Source: Chthoniobacterales bacterium
Lineage (GTDB): Bacteria; Verrucomicrobiota; Verrucomicrobiia; Chthoniobacterales; UBA10450
Length of the DNA: 10,314 bases
Direction: 5' to 3'
NCBI GenBank assembly: GCA_013697365.1
Contig: JACCXA010000309.1
Location: 1-10,314 of the forward strand
Part shown: piece after piece, positions 1 to 8,309 of the stretch
Position numbering within the stretch: position 1 is the stretch's first letter
Layout of the letters: each line of letters opens with the position of its first letter
Position numbers and translations under genes: made by a program
Notes under the pieces: model-generated
Databases searched by the model: none
What the model saw: only the letters and a program-made list of their open reading frames with translations
What the model was told of the DNA's origin: nothing

Positions 1-2681
1 GAGATCAGGAAGCGATTGGAAGACTTGAGCCTTTCACCCGTGCGGGAGCACGAGATCATCGAGGAGCTGTCGCAACATCTCGAGGATCAATACGACCAGA
101 ACCTACGCGGCGCGACGACGGAAGAGGAAGCGTATTGCGCCGTGCTGCTCTCGTTAGACGAAAGTAAATTGCTAGGGCCGGAATTGAAACGCGTCGAGCG
201 GCGCGCTGAGCAGGAGGCAGTGGCGTTAGGAGCGGAAGGGAAAACCAATATGTTTGGAGATCTAGGACAAGACTTACGTTACGGGCTGCGAATGCTGGTG
301 AGGAGCCCCAGCTTTACGATCATCGCTGTGCTTGCGCTGGCTTTAGGGATTGGCGCGAATAGCGCGATCTTCAGCGTGGTCAACACCGTGCTGCTGCGCC
401 CGTTGCCCTACAAGAACCCGGACGCGCTCATGATGGTGTGGGAAGAGGCCACCCACCTCGGCTTTCCATTTAACACCCCGTCGCCGGCGAATTTCATCGA
501 CTGGCGGGAGCAGAACACGGTCTTCGAAGGCATGGCTGCGATGGCCCAGCAAAGCTTTAATCTCACGGGCGCTGGAGAGCCCGAGCGCCTCGACGGCCGG
601 CGCGTCTCAGCGAATCTTTTTAACATCCTGGGCGTGGAGCCGGTGCTTGGGCGCACCTTTCGGCCCGAGGAAGACCAGCCCGGCTCGAGCGTGACGATCT
701 TGAGTCACGGTGTCTGGCAACGGAACTTCGGCGGCGATCCGAGCATTATCGGGCGCACAATCAATCTTGATGGAAAGAGCTACAGCGTGATTGGGGTGAT
801 GCCTCGCACGGTGGATCTGCCGAGCATGGACAACTGGCAGGATCAGATTTGGGTCCCGATTGCCTTTACCTCGGAAGATGCCACCAGCCGCGGGAATCAT
901 TACCTGGAGGTCATCGCCCGGACAAAGCCCGGCGTCTCGCGACAGCAGGCGCAGGCCGAGATGGATACCATCGCGGGGCGCCTCGCGCAGCAGTATCCGG
1001 AGGAGAACACGCGCATTGGGATCACTGTCCAACCAATGCGCGAGCGGATCGTCGGAGATATCAGACCCGCGCTGCTCGTTTTGTTAGGCGGGTCGGATTC
1101 GTCCTGCTCATCGCATGCGCCAATGTCGCCAATTTGCTCCTGGCGCGCGCCGCCGTGCGGCAAAAGGAGATTGCATTGCGTCTCGCCCTCGGCGCAAGCC
1201 GCTCGCGTTTGACCCGCCAGTTTCTGACCGAGAGCGTGTTGCTTGCCGCTCTCGGCGGCGCGTTTGGCCTGCTGCTTTCCTTCGTTGGCTTGAACATCCT
1301 GAGAACATTTATCCCGCCGAGTATTTCGCAGGCAGCCGCCATTCATATCGACGGCAAGGTTCTGCTTTTTACCTTGCTCATCTCGTTGGTCACCGGACTG
1401 ATTTTCGGTCTCGCCCCAGCGCTGCAGGCCTCGAACCTTGGACTGAATGAAACCCTGAAAGAAGGCGGCCGCGATTCAGGCGCCGGGAGCCGCGGCAATC
1501 GTCTCCGCGGATTTCTCGTGATCAGTGAAGTGGCGGTTTCGTTTCTTCTCCTGGTTGGCGCCGGGCTGTTGATTAACAGCTTCATGCATCTGCGCAAACT
1601 CGATCCCGGATATCGTGCGGATCATTTGCTCACGATGAAGGTAGTCCTGCCGGAAACGAAGTATGCGACCAAGGAGCAACGGGCGCCGTTTTACCGTGAG
1701 CTGATCCGCCGCGTGCAAGCTCTGCCGGGCGTGCAATCCGTCGCAGTGGCGAGCAATCTTCCTCTCACCTACAGCGGCGATTCCATGCCGATCGGCGCCG
1801 AAGGACGGCCCGATCCGCCACCTGACCAGAACCCCGATGTGATCCTCCGCTCCGTCAGCCCGGGTTACTTTTCTACGATGGGAATTCCGCTCGTGGAGGG
1901 GCGCGATTTCAATGAGCAGGACAAACCGGACAGCGTCAGGGTTGTGGTCGTAAGCGAGAAGACGGCCCGCTATTACTGGCCTGGCCAAAGCCCGATCGGC
2001 AAGCGACTCAAGCCCGGCTCAACCACCTCGGAAAGCCCCTGGCGTGAGGTGATCGGCGTCGTCAAAGACGTGCGACAAAATGACTTCATCGCGGAGCCAA
2101 AGATGCAGATGTACATGGCTGGCGAGCAGATGAATTCGTTCGCACCAAATGCAGTCGTCGCGCGCACGACCGTCGATCCACTAAGCCTCGGCACCACGAT
2201 TCGTAAGATCGTCTGGGACATCGACAAGGATCAGCCCGTCTCCGACATCCGGAGCATGGAAGAGATCGTCTCGCGCGCCGTCGCGCGGCAACGCTTCAGC
2301 ACAATGCTGCTGGGGATTTTTGCCACACTCGCGCTCGTTCTCGCCGCAGTCGGGATCTACGGCGTGATGAGCTATTCGGTGGCGCAACGGACGCGCGAGA
2401 TTGGCATCCGCATGGCGCTTGGCGCGCAGAGAAGCGATGTGCTGAAGATGACGGTAAAGCAGGGCGTAAAACTGGTAGTCGCCGGCGTCGCCATCGGTCT
2501 CGTCTCGGCTTTCGTGCTTACGCGCGTCATGGCGAGTTTGCTGTTCGGCGTGAGCGCGACTGACCCCACGACTTTCATTAGTATCTCGGCGGTGCTTCTT
2601 GTGGTCGCGGTTCTGGCCAGTTACATTCCGGCGCTTCGTGCGACCCGAGTCGATCCAATGGTCGCATTGCGATACCAGTGA
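1..2681 (+). pseudogene. ADOP-family (MacB/FtsX-like) ABC transporter permease, 5'-partial and frameshifted
   Basis: Inner-membrane permease of the ADOP type, in which two MacB-periplasmic-core plus FtsX units are fused in one chain; the family's substrates are mostly unknown, and no ATPase gene is visible. The reading frame is open to base 1, so the start lies upstream; TTG at 16 is only the first internal candidate. A soluble helical prefix (to about 240) is followed by a first membrane segment at about 314-400 with the family signature LALGIGANSAIFSVVNTVLL, then a periplasmic domain. Membrane segments follow at about 1092-1151, 1223-1300 and 1360-1425, closing unit 1. Unit 2 has a segment at about 1506-1585, a second periplasmic domain, and three more segments between about 2295 and 2640, with the motif TREIGIRMALGA after the first of these. 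The joined length, about 890 codons, is normal for the family. The frame shifts near 1090: the first frame stops at 1212, while homology continues in another frame to the TGA at 2679. As read, this gives two fragments. It is either a pseudogene or a sequencing error; everything after the break still looks intact. Confidence 0.88.
1087..1094 (+). other. Frameshift point in the ADOP permease (one base missing)
   Basis: Upstream of this site the first frame reads IRPALLVLLG; downstream a frame displaced by one base reads VGFVLLIACANVANLL, a very typical ADOP membrane segment. The expected family text is LLG-(A)-VGF, so the local GGCGGGTC most likely lost one base of a codon between GGC and GTC (around 1090-1091). 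I see no slippery heptamer of the X XXY YYZ type in the correct phase, so a programmed shift is unlikely. Confidence 0.8.
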
Positions 2682-2798
2682 AGATACGTCGCTCACCGCA
2701 TTGAGCAGTGCGCCGATCGAGGTGCTCCGCGCCCGGCGTCATTCGGAATGAAATTGAAGTTAAGTCCGAAAAAGGCCGCTGCTTAGGTAGCAAGGGGA

Positions 2799-5615
2799 TC
2801 AGCGTGGCGGGAACTCGAACTCCGCTTTCTTCTTGTCCTTCGCCAGCTTCAAATAAGCGCTGAAGTTTGATCCGCGCTTCGAAACGAATCCGTCAATCAG
2901 GCCAGTCTTGCCCATCTCGACGAGACGCTCTGCTTCTTCCGGCGAAATCTCCTTGCCGCAGAGATTCCGCTTCAACTCGAAAACGACCCGCGGCGTCCCG
3001 TCGGCCTGGGCCTTGGCGACGACGAAGGCGTCCTTGGTTTGGTAAAGGTCGCCATCGTGAGCTTTGCTTTGGCCGAGCTTGACAGCCTTGCTGAGATCAA
3101 GGGGCGCTTTGGCTTTGCGTGGTCCGCGGGGCGTGCCATCGCCGTTCTTTCCGGCACTTTCGCGGGGCTTTCTGGGCGGGAACTCCCAATTGATTTTCCC
3201 ACCCTGGCGCAAAAGGAAGGCGTCGAAGGGCCGGCCTTTCTTTGAGATGAATTTTTCGATCAAGTCAGTTTTGCCGTGCTCGACGAGCTGGATCGCGTGC
3301 TCGCGCGTGACCGGCTTCTGGCACATGAGACGGCCGACTTTAAAGATCTCTTTCCAGCCATCGCCCTCGCGTTGCCGCAGGATGTAGCTGGTGGGCGCTT
3401 CGCAAAGTTCACCGCCGGTTTTAGGATCGGTCCAGAAAGGGGTGATCTCGTTGAGGTCGACTTTGTTGCCGAAATCGAGCTCGGCTTTCTTTGAACCGGG
3501 ATTTTTCTCGTCTTCCACGATCTTGATTTTCGACGGGAACCGGTTGCCGGTTTTGGAGGAGACGAAGCCATCGAGCGGACCGATTTCGCCATTCGCGACA
3601 AGCTGGCGGACTTCTTCTTCCTCGATCTTGCGAGCGCTCATGACCTTGTAAACCATGAGGGTGCCGTCCTGCGATTTATAGCCACGAAGGGTCTCGACCA
3701 TGGGCTTGCCGTCGGTCGGTGAAATGATGTCTGTCTGGCGGGAATTAGTGTCGTCTTCTTCGAAGTGTTTCGTGCGATCGACGATCCCTTTTGTGACCTC
3801 GACTATTTCTGACATGAATTCGGCGCGCGGAAATTTTCCATGCTCCATCTGGCGGAGTTTGTATTCCCATTGTCCGGTCATGTCCGGCTTCGTGAGCGCG
3901 TCTGCTTTGACGGCGGCAAGGAACTGCAGCAACGATTCGGCCTTCGTCGTCGGGACCAGCTCGCGTTGGTTCCGCTCGATGTATTTCTGGTTAATCAGGC
4001 CGTCGATCGTGTCGGCGCGAGTCGCCGGCGTGCCGAGGCCGCGTTCCTTCATCGCCTCGGCCATCTCCTCGTCGTCGACCAGCTTGCCGGCGCCTTCCAT
4101 TGCGGAAAGAAGCGTGGCCTCAGTGTAACGAGGCGGTGGCTTGGTATTTTCGTCGTGAATTTCCGCAGAAATGGTCTTCGCCTGACCGTGGTCTTCTGCC
4201 GTGAGGGCAGGCAGCGCTTTAGATCCGGCAGAATTTTCATCGACCGTTGTCCGGCCATAAACTGCCAGCCAGCCTGGAGCAGTCAGGACCTTACCTTCGG
4301 TCTTGAAGTCATGCTGCGGTGGGACCGTGCTAATGCGCGTGGTGATATCGAACTCCGCAGAAGGGAAGAACGCTGCCACGAAACGCCGCGCGATCATGTC
4401 GTAAACCTTGCCCTCCATCTCATCAAGATTGCGCGGCTCCGTCGTGGTCGGGATGATCGCGAAGTGATCGGAGATTTGGGCGTTATTAAAGATGCGCTTG
4501 TTCGGCCGGAGCCAGCCCTGTTCCAAAATGGATTGGCCGTGTTTTCCGAGGTCACCGGGCAGCGCAGGCAGAGTCTGGCGGCAAGTCGCAATGTAATCTT
4601 CGGGTAACGCGCGCGAATCGGTGCGCGGATAGGTAATGACTTTGTGCCGCTCGTAGAGCGCTTGCGCGATCTGTAACGTGCGGCGGGCAGAAAGACCAAA
4701 GCGGTTGTTTGCTTCGCGCTGAAGCGTGGTCAGATCGTAAAGGCGCGGTGAAGCCTGGCTCGACGACTTCTTCTCTTCGCGAACGCCTGCGAGCGGCTGA
4801 CCCTGGCAAGCGGCGAGAGCCCCTTCAGCGATGGTCTTCTCCCAGACGCGATCAATCCGATCGTGTTCATCATTCTCGGCCTTGCGGAAATTGGCGCGCT
4901 GATACACGCCCTCGTAAGTCCCCTTCGAGATTTGAAATTTCGCGGTGACGCGCCAAAACGGCCGCGGTCTGAAATTACGAATCTCCAACTCGCGGCTAAA
5001 GACGATGGCAAGAGTGGGAGTCTGCACCCGCCCGACGGAGGCAACGTTCCGGCCTCGTGAACCAAACATCCGTTTCGTGATCGCGCGGGTGCCGTTGATT
5101 CCGATCAGCCAATCACTCTCGCTGCGCGAACGGGCCGCATCGGCCAGGCCGGCCATCTGCGCTCCGTCGCGGAGTTTCTTAAACGCTTCCTGGATTCCCT
5201 CCGTCGTCATCGTTTGCATCCAGGCGCGTTTCACCGGGAGCTTCGACTTGGCCAGTTGGTAGAGGTTCGCGAAGATCAGCTCGCCTTCGCGGCCGGCGTC
5301 ACATGCGTTGATGACGGTGTCGACATCTTTGCGATGGAGGAGCTTTTTGAGCTGATTGTAGCGATCCTTGGAATCGGCGATCGGTTTGAGGCCGAATTTT
5401 TCGGGAATGATGGGGAGCGTCTCCAGGCGCCAAAAGCCGTACTTCTTTTTGTCGATGTCTTCGGGCATCTCAAGTTCCACAACGTGACCGACCGCCGAAG
5501 AGATGACGTACTGCTCGTTTTCGAAATGATCGCCTTGCTTCGGCACTTTCCCGAGCGCGCGAGCCAGGTCCTGGGCCACGCTGGGTTTCTCGGCGATGAT
5601 GAGTGACTTCGACAT
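2799..5615 (-). CDS. topB: Type IA DNA topoisomerase, topoisomerase III-like, with three C-terminal repeats
   Basis: This enzyme cuts one DNA strand through a tyrosyl 5'-phosphate link and passes another through, relaxing negative supercoils and unlinking single-stranded junctions. The protein has 938 residues. The TOPRIM domain (about 1-145) starts SKSLIIAEKPSVAQ, has E9, and carries the acidic metal motif DAGREGE at 106-112. The active site is ITYPRTDSR at 327-335, with catalytic Tyr329, close to Tyr328 of E. coli TopB. A second conserved block, GLGTPATRADTIDGL, lies at 526-540. From about 633 there are three related segments (633-716, 730-814, 840-938), each with a core like 'E..RLVE.GKTGLIDGFVSKRG' and the last two ending EFPPR; this is the topoisomerase C-terminal repeat type, not a Cys4 zinc ribbon. 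ATG at 5615 gives the canonical N-terminus; a GAGG 12 bases upstream is a weak ribosome site. It lies 60 bases after dprA on the same strand and is probably co-transcribed with it. The core resembles TopB more than TopA; whether it is the cell's only type IA enzyme cannot be told. Confidence 0.95.
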   Translation of the reverse strand: MSKSLIIAEKPSVAQDLARALGKVPKQGDHFENEQYVISSAVGHVVELEMPEDIDKKKYGFWRLETLPIIPEKFGLKPIADSKDRYNQLKKLLHRKDVDTVINACDAGREGELIFANLYQLAKSKLPVKRAWMQTMTTEGIQEAFKKLRDGAQMAGLADAARSRSESDWLIGINGTRAITKRMFGSRGRNVASVGRVQTPTLAIVFSRELEIRNFRPRPFWRVTAKFQISKGTYEGVYQRANFRKAENDEHDRIDRVWEKTIAEGALAACQGQPLAGVREEKKSSSQASPRLYDLTTLQREANNRFGLSARRTLQIAQALYERHKVITYPRTDSRALPEDYIATCRQTLPALPGDLGKHGQSILEQGWLRPNKRIFNNAQISDHFAIIPTTTEPRNLDEMEGKVYDMIARRFVAAFFPSAEFDITTRISTVPPQHDFKTEGKVLTAPGWLAVYGRTTVDENSAGSKALPALTAEDHGQAKTISAEIHDENTKPPPRYTEATLLSAMEGAGKLVDDEEMAEAMKERGLGTPATRADTIDGLINQKYIERNQRELVPTTKAESLLQFLAAVKADALTKPDMTGQWEYKLRQMEHGKFPRAEFMSEIVEVTKGIVDRTKHFEEDDTNSRQTDIISPTDGKPMVETLRGYKSQDGTLMVYKVMSARKIEEEEVRQLVANGEIGPLDGFVSSKTGNRFPSKIKIVEDEKNPGSKKAELDFGNKVDLNEITPFWTDPKTGGELCEAPTSYILRQREGDGWKEIFKVGRLMCQKPVTREHAIQLVEHGKTDLIEKFISKKGRPFDAFLLRQGGKINWEFPPRKPRESAGKNGDGTPRGPRKAKAPLDLSKAVKLGQSKAHDGDLYQTKDAFVVAKAQADGTPRVVFELKRNLCGKEISPEEAERLVEMGKTGLIDGFVSKRGSNFSAYLKLAKDKKKAEFEFPPR

Positions 5616-5675
5616 TTCGGTAACGAACCTCGGGACGAAACGAACCCCTGAATCGACAGCACGTTGCGCGCGAGC

Positions 5676-6776
5676 TTACCCGAGCTTGACGAAGTACTTC
5701 CCGGGCAACTGTTTGACGAGCCGTTTTAGCTCGAGGCGCAGGAGGGTAGAAGAGACGTTGCCGCTTGGCAAATCGGATTTGGTCGCGATGTCGTCGATCG
5801 AAGTTTCGGTGGCTTCGATGGCGTCATACACGCGACGTTCGTCCTCCGTCAGCGTAGGGAGCGGGCGCTCGGCGGCTTTCGCTGATGGTTTTGCCTCCGG
5901 CAGAAGGATGCTGAGATCGTCCAGGATATCGTTTGCCTCCATGACCAGCTTGGCACCTTGCTGGATGAGACGATTGGAACCATGCGCGCTGGGCGCGTTG
6001 ATGTGGCCAGGAACGGCGTAGACGGAGCGCCCTTGCTCGAGCGCCTGTGAAGCGGTGATCAATGCGCCGCTATTTAATCCTGCTTCGACGACGAGAATGC
6101 CGTGGCTCCAGCCGCTGATGATGCGGTTGCGCATCGGGAACGTCTGACGATCGGGCTCGATCTCCATGGAGAATTCCGAGACGACAGCGCCATTGCCGCT
6201 GCTGATCTTCTCGGCCAGAGCGGCGTTCTCGGGCGGGTAAAGTTTTAACAGGCCGGAGCCAATCACAGCCACCGTTCGGCCCTTTGCTGCGAGGGCGCCC
6301 TGATGCGCGGCGGTGTCGATGCCGCGCGCGAGCCCGCTGATCACGGTAAGGCCAGCGTAAGCGAGTTGATAGGCGAGCTTCTTCCCAGACTCGGTTCCGT
6401 AATGTGTTGTCCGGCGTGACCCGATGACGCCGATGGCGTGCTGGTCGCGCTCGTTTAATTCGCCCCAGACATAAAGCACAATGGGCGGCGCGTGGATTTC
6501 CCGGAGTTGTTTTGAGTAGAGAGGCGACGTGGCCGTGATGACCTGTGCCCCGAAGTCGCGGATCCGGGCGAGCTCAGACGATAAATCAACAATGTTTTCC
6601 CAGCCGGTAATTTGCTCTGCAACCTCCGAGCCGATGCCTTCAACGGCCCGGAGAGCGGAGCCGCGCGCGGAAAGAATATGCTCTGGCGTCTCGAAGACCT
6701 GAAGCAACTTGCGCAATCGCACCGGCCCCATCGTAGGCAGCATGTTTAGGGCAATGCATGCTTCCGTAGAATCCAT
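5676..6776 (-). CDS. dprA: DNA-processing protein DprA (Smf)
   Basis: Cytoplasmic single-strand DNA binding protein that protects incoming strands during natural transformation and loads RecA on them, displacing SSB; it is also conserved in many bacteria not known to be competent. The 366 residues show the full long architecture. A helix-hairpin-helix-like N-terminus (about 5-60, with LNMLPTMGPVRLRKLL) is followed by the Rossmann-like DprA core. The core carries GVIGSRRTTHYG (116-127), SGLARGIDTAAHQGAL (147-162), the nucleic-acid pocket FPMRNRIISG (213-222), and VVEAGLNSGALITASQAL (229-246) with YAVPG just after. A C-terminal winged-helix domain (about 305-366) has SIDDIATKSDLPSGNVSSTLLRLELKR as its helix-turn-helix part. 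ATG at 6776 matches the usual family N-terminus; I see no Shine-Dalgarno sequence. It sits between ssb (96 bases upstream, with a stem-loop in the gap) and the topoisomerase gene. Nothing appears truncated. Confidence 0.97.
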   Translation of the reverse strand: MDSTEACIALNMLPTMGPVRLRKLLQVFETPEHILSARGSALRAVEGIGSEVAEQITGWENIVDLSSELARIRDFGAQVITATSPLYSKQLREIHAPPIVLYVWGELNERDQHAIGVIGSRRTTHYGTESGKKLAYQLAYAGLTVISGLARGIDTAAHQGALAAKGRTVAVIGSGLLKLYPPENAALAEKISSGNGAVVSEFSMEIEPDRQTFPMRNRIISGWSHGILVVEAGLNSGALITASQALEQGRSVYAVPGHINAPSAHGSNRLIQQGAKLVMEANDILDDLSILLPEAKPSAKAAERPLPTLTEDERRVYDAIEATETSIDDIATKSDLPSGNVSSTLLRLELKRLVKQLPGKYFVKLG

Positions 6777-6811
6777 GGCGCCGTTCTATTCGAGCAGTGC
6801 GACTTTACCTG

Positions 6812-6845
6812 ATGCCGGGAACTGCGGGGACATCCCCGCCGGCAT
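6812..6845 (-). other. GC-rich bipartite stem-loop between ssb and dprA
   Basis: The 96-base gap between the ssb stop and the dprA start contains an outer 6-bp stem (ATGCCG 6812-6817 with CGGCAT 6840-6845) enclosing an inner 6-bp stem (GCGGGG 6824-6829 with CCCCGC 6834-6839), an ACAT loop, and a one-sided GGAACT bulge (6818-6823). All twelve pairs are Watson-Crick and ten are G-C. No T run follows on either strand, so it is not a standard intrinsic terminator. It may pause transcription or protect the 3' end of the upstream message, or be a copy of a dispersed palindromic repeat. Function is inferred; the structure is read directly. Confidence 0.6.
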
Positions 6846-6872
6846 GGAGGCTCAGAATTCTACGGCGACAAA

Positions 6873-7352
6873 CTAAAATGGAATCTCGTCGTCGTCTGGC
6901 TCGGACTGCGCCGGTCTGGGAGGAGGCGCGCTGGAGCGGCCGGGTCCGCTGCTGGTCCGCGAGCCACTTCCACCGCCCATCCCTTCTTCCATCTCCCCGC
7001 CCCCACCCGCCCCGGGTCGGCTCCCGATCAATTGCATACTCTCGCCGACGACTCGCAATTTACTCCGTTTCTGGCCTGATTGTTTGTCGTCCCACGTATC
7101 AAGTTGAAGTCGGCCTTCAATTAAGACAGGACGTCCCTTTTTTAGATACTCGCCAGCGATCTCAGCGGTTCGACCCCAAAGGGTCACGTCGACGAAGGTG
7201 ACCTCTTCCCGCTTCTCTCCACCTTCGGGAGTGTAGATCCGGTTAAGTGCCAGGCCGATTTCGGCCACGGCGCTACCTTTGGGAGTGTAACGGACCTCCG
7301 GGTCGCGGGTGAGGTTTCCGAGCAGGATGACTCTGTTAAAGCTACTGGCCAT
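6873..7352 (-). CDS. ssb: Single-stranded DNA-binding protein SSB
   Basis: Coats single-stranded DNA in replication, repair and recombination, and recruits partner proteins through its C-terminal tip. The 159 residues divide into an OB-fold (about 1-112), starting FNRVILLGNLTRDPEVRYTP and including VTLWGRTAEIAGEYLKKG and the strand VLIEGRLQLDTW. A disordered linker (about 113-152) rich in Gly, Ser, Pro and Arg follows, then the tip DDDEIPF at 153-159, the canonical acidic peptide used by SSB partners. Length and layout are ordinary for a homotetrameric bacterial SSB. ATG at 7352 fits the family start (MASSFN); 17 bases separate it from the rpsF stop, and no clear Shine-Dalgarno sequence is present. 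Next to rpsF, as in many bacteria, but followed by dprA rather than rpsR. Confidence 0.97.
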   Translation of the reverse strand: MASSFNRVILLGNLTRDPEVRYTPKGSAVAEIGLALNRIYTPEGGEKREEVTFVDVTLWGRTAEIAGEYLKKGRPVLIEGRLQLDTWDDKQSGQKRSKLRVVGESMQLIGSRPGAGGGGEMEEGMGGGSGSRTSSGPGRSSAPPPRPAQSEPDDDEIPF

Positions 7353-7369
7353 TGCCCGTTGTAGCGAGA

Positions 7370-7699
7370 CTACTTCGAAACGGCGACTTTTTTCGCCCGC
7401 GGCTGCGTCTTCGGCCGAAGGCGCTGATAGTGCTGGCGATACACTTCCGCGTCGAGTTTGAATTTCGAGCGGAGCTTTGTGATGAGCTGCGAGTCCGCGT
7501 GGAAAATGAAGTTCACAAAGTGCCCGGCATCAAGATCGCCCGCTACGTAGGAAAACTGCCGCTTATCCATCTTCTGCACCTGTTCAATTTCGGCCCCTTC
7601 TTTTTGAAATTCGGATTCAAGACGCTCCACGATGTCGCGGACAGTATCTTCTTTGCCGGTCGTGTTTAGCACGAGCAAGGCTTCATAACGGTTCTTCAT
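7370..7699 (-). CDS. rpsF: 30S ribosomal protein bS6
   Basis: Component of the small-subunit platform, where bS6 binds 16S rRNA together with bS18. The 109 residues match the family from RYEALLVLNTTGKED (4-18), through the helix VRDIVERLESEFQKEGAEI and the strand segment KMDKRQFSYVAGDLDAGHF (about 43-61), to FKLDAEVYRQHYQRL near the end. A short basic tail (RPKTQPRAKKVAVSK) follows, not the acidic Glu-rich tail of E. coli S6. The ATG at 7699 overlaps the pth stop by four bases (ATGA), which indicates translational coupling. The gene is followed 17 bases later by ssb. Its usual partner gene rpsR is not in the window. Confidence 0.96.
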   Translation of the reverse strand: MKNRYEALLVLNTTGKEDTVRDIVERLESEFQKEGAEIEQVQKMDKRQFSYVAGDLDAGHFVNFIFHADSQLITKLRSKFKLDAEVYRQHYQRLRPKTQPRAKKVAVSK

Positions 7700-8277
7700 G
7701 CTTCGGGATTTTTGTTGAACGTGTTCATCGCGGAAACGATGCCTTTGTCAATCGCCCATTTGACCGCTTCAGCCGCCCGGCCCACCGCTTTTTCAACTAC
7801 CGGAGCCTCTTCTTTAAAGAAACGTCCGAGGACGTAATCGACCGCCCCGGCGCCCGAACTCGCTCCTATTCCAAAGCGCAATCTTGCGATTTTTTCTGTG
7901 CCGAAAGTGGAGATGATTGAATCCATTCCGTTATGCCCCCCGCCGGTTCCTTCGAGGCGAAGTCGGAGCCTGCCCAGGTCCAGCGCCATGTCGTCGAACA
8001 CTGCGAGAATCTCTTCCGGAGCGATTTTGTAGAATTGTGCAACAGCCGCGAGCGGCTCCCCACTGCGGTTCATGTAGGTCATCGGCTTGACCAGAAGCGT
8101 TTCGCCGGCTTTGGCCCAGTATGCTCCCCACTTTTGCGCGCGCTCCCACTTGACGCTGGCATCCAACGCAAGGCGATCGAGCACCGCAAACCCGACATTA
8201 TGGCGCGTATGCTCATACTCGACCCCGGGATTGCCGAGACCAACGACCAAACGAATGCCGGAAACGTCGCCCTGCAA
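7696..8277 (-). CDS. pth: Peptidyl-tRNA hydrolase
   Basis: Cleaves the ester bond of peptidyl-tRNAs released early from ribosomes, recycling tRNA; cytoplasmic and usually essential. The 193 residues carry all key elements: LVVGLGNPG with Asn16, TRHNVGF with catalytic His26, KPMTYMNRSG with Asn70, VFDDMALDLG with Asp95 at the position of the catalytic Asp, and GGGHNG (112-117, Asn116) for tRNA contact. RLRFGIG and YVLGRF complete the family pattern. The apparent start is TTG at 8277, since IRLVVGLGNPG must be near the N-terminus and no ATG or GTG lies between; the 32-base gap to rplY has no clear Shine-Dalgarno sequence, so the exact start is uncertain. The stop overlaps the rpsF start in an ATGA, so the two are probably translated in tandem. 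The rplY-pth order is common in bacteria. Confidence 0.96.
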   Translation of the reverse strand: MQGDVSGIRLVVGLGNPGVEYEHTRHNVGFAVLDRLALDASVKWERAQKWGAYWAKAGETLLVKPMTYMNRSGEPLAAVAQFYKIAPEEILAVFDDMALDLGRLRLRLEGTGGGHNGMDSIISTFGTEKIARLRFGIGASSGAGAVDYVLGRFFKEEAPVVEKAVGRAAEAVKWAIDKGIVSAMNTFNKNPEA

Positions 8278-8309
8278 TTGCCAGTTTGGCGGAGAAGGCA
8301 GGCCGGAGC

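Noticed and set aside
1060..1100. Programmed -1 frameshifting to join the two permease frames
   Set aside because: No in-phase X XXY YYZ slippery heptamer or obvious downstream pseudoknot is visible, and ADOP genes are normally a single frame.
1476..2696. Two long - strand frames (1476-1988 and 2181-2696) inside the permease
   Set aside because: They are antisense to clear ADOP coding sequence and have no recognisable domain or plausible start context.
2682..2798. Possible terminator in the gap between the convergent permease and topoisomerase genes
   Set aside because: Only a 5-bp imperfect stem (near 2699-2714, with one G-T pair) can be drawn and no T run follows on either strand.
3840..4607. 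255-codon open frame on the + strand inside the topoisomerase gene
   Set aside because: It is fully antisense to a strongly conserved gene, reads as arginine-rich text without family motifs, and is typical of shadow frames in GC-rich DNA.
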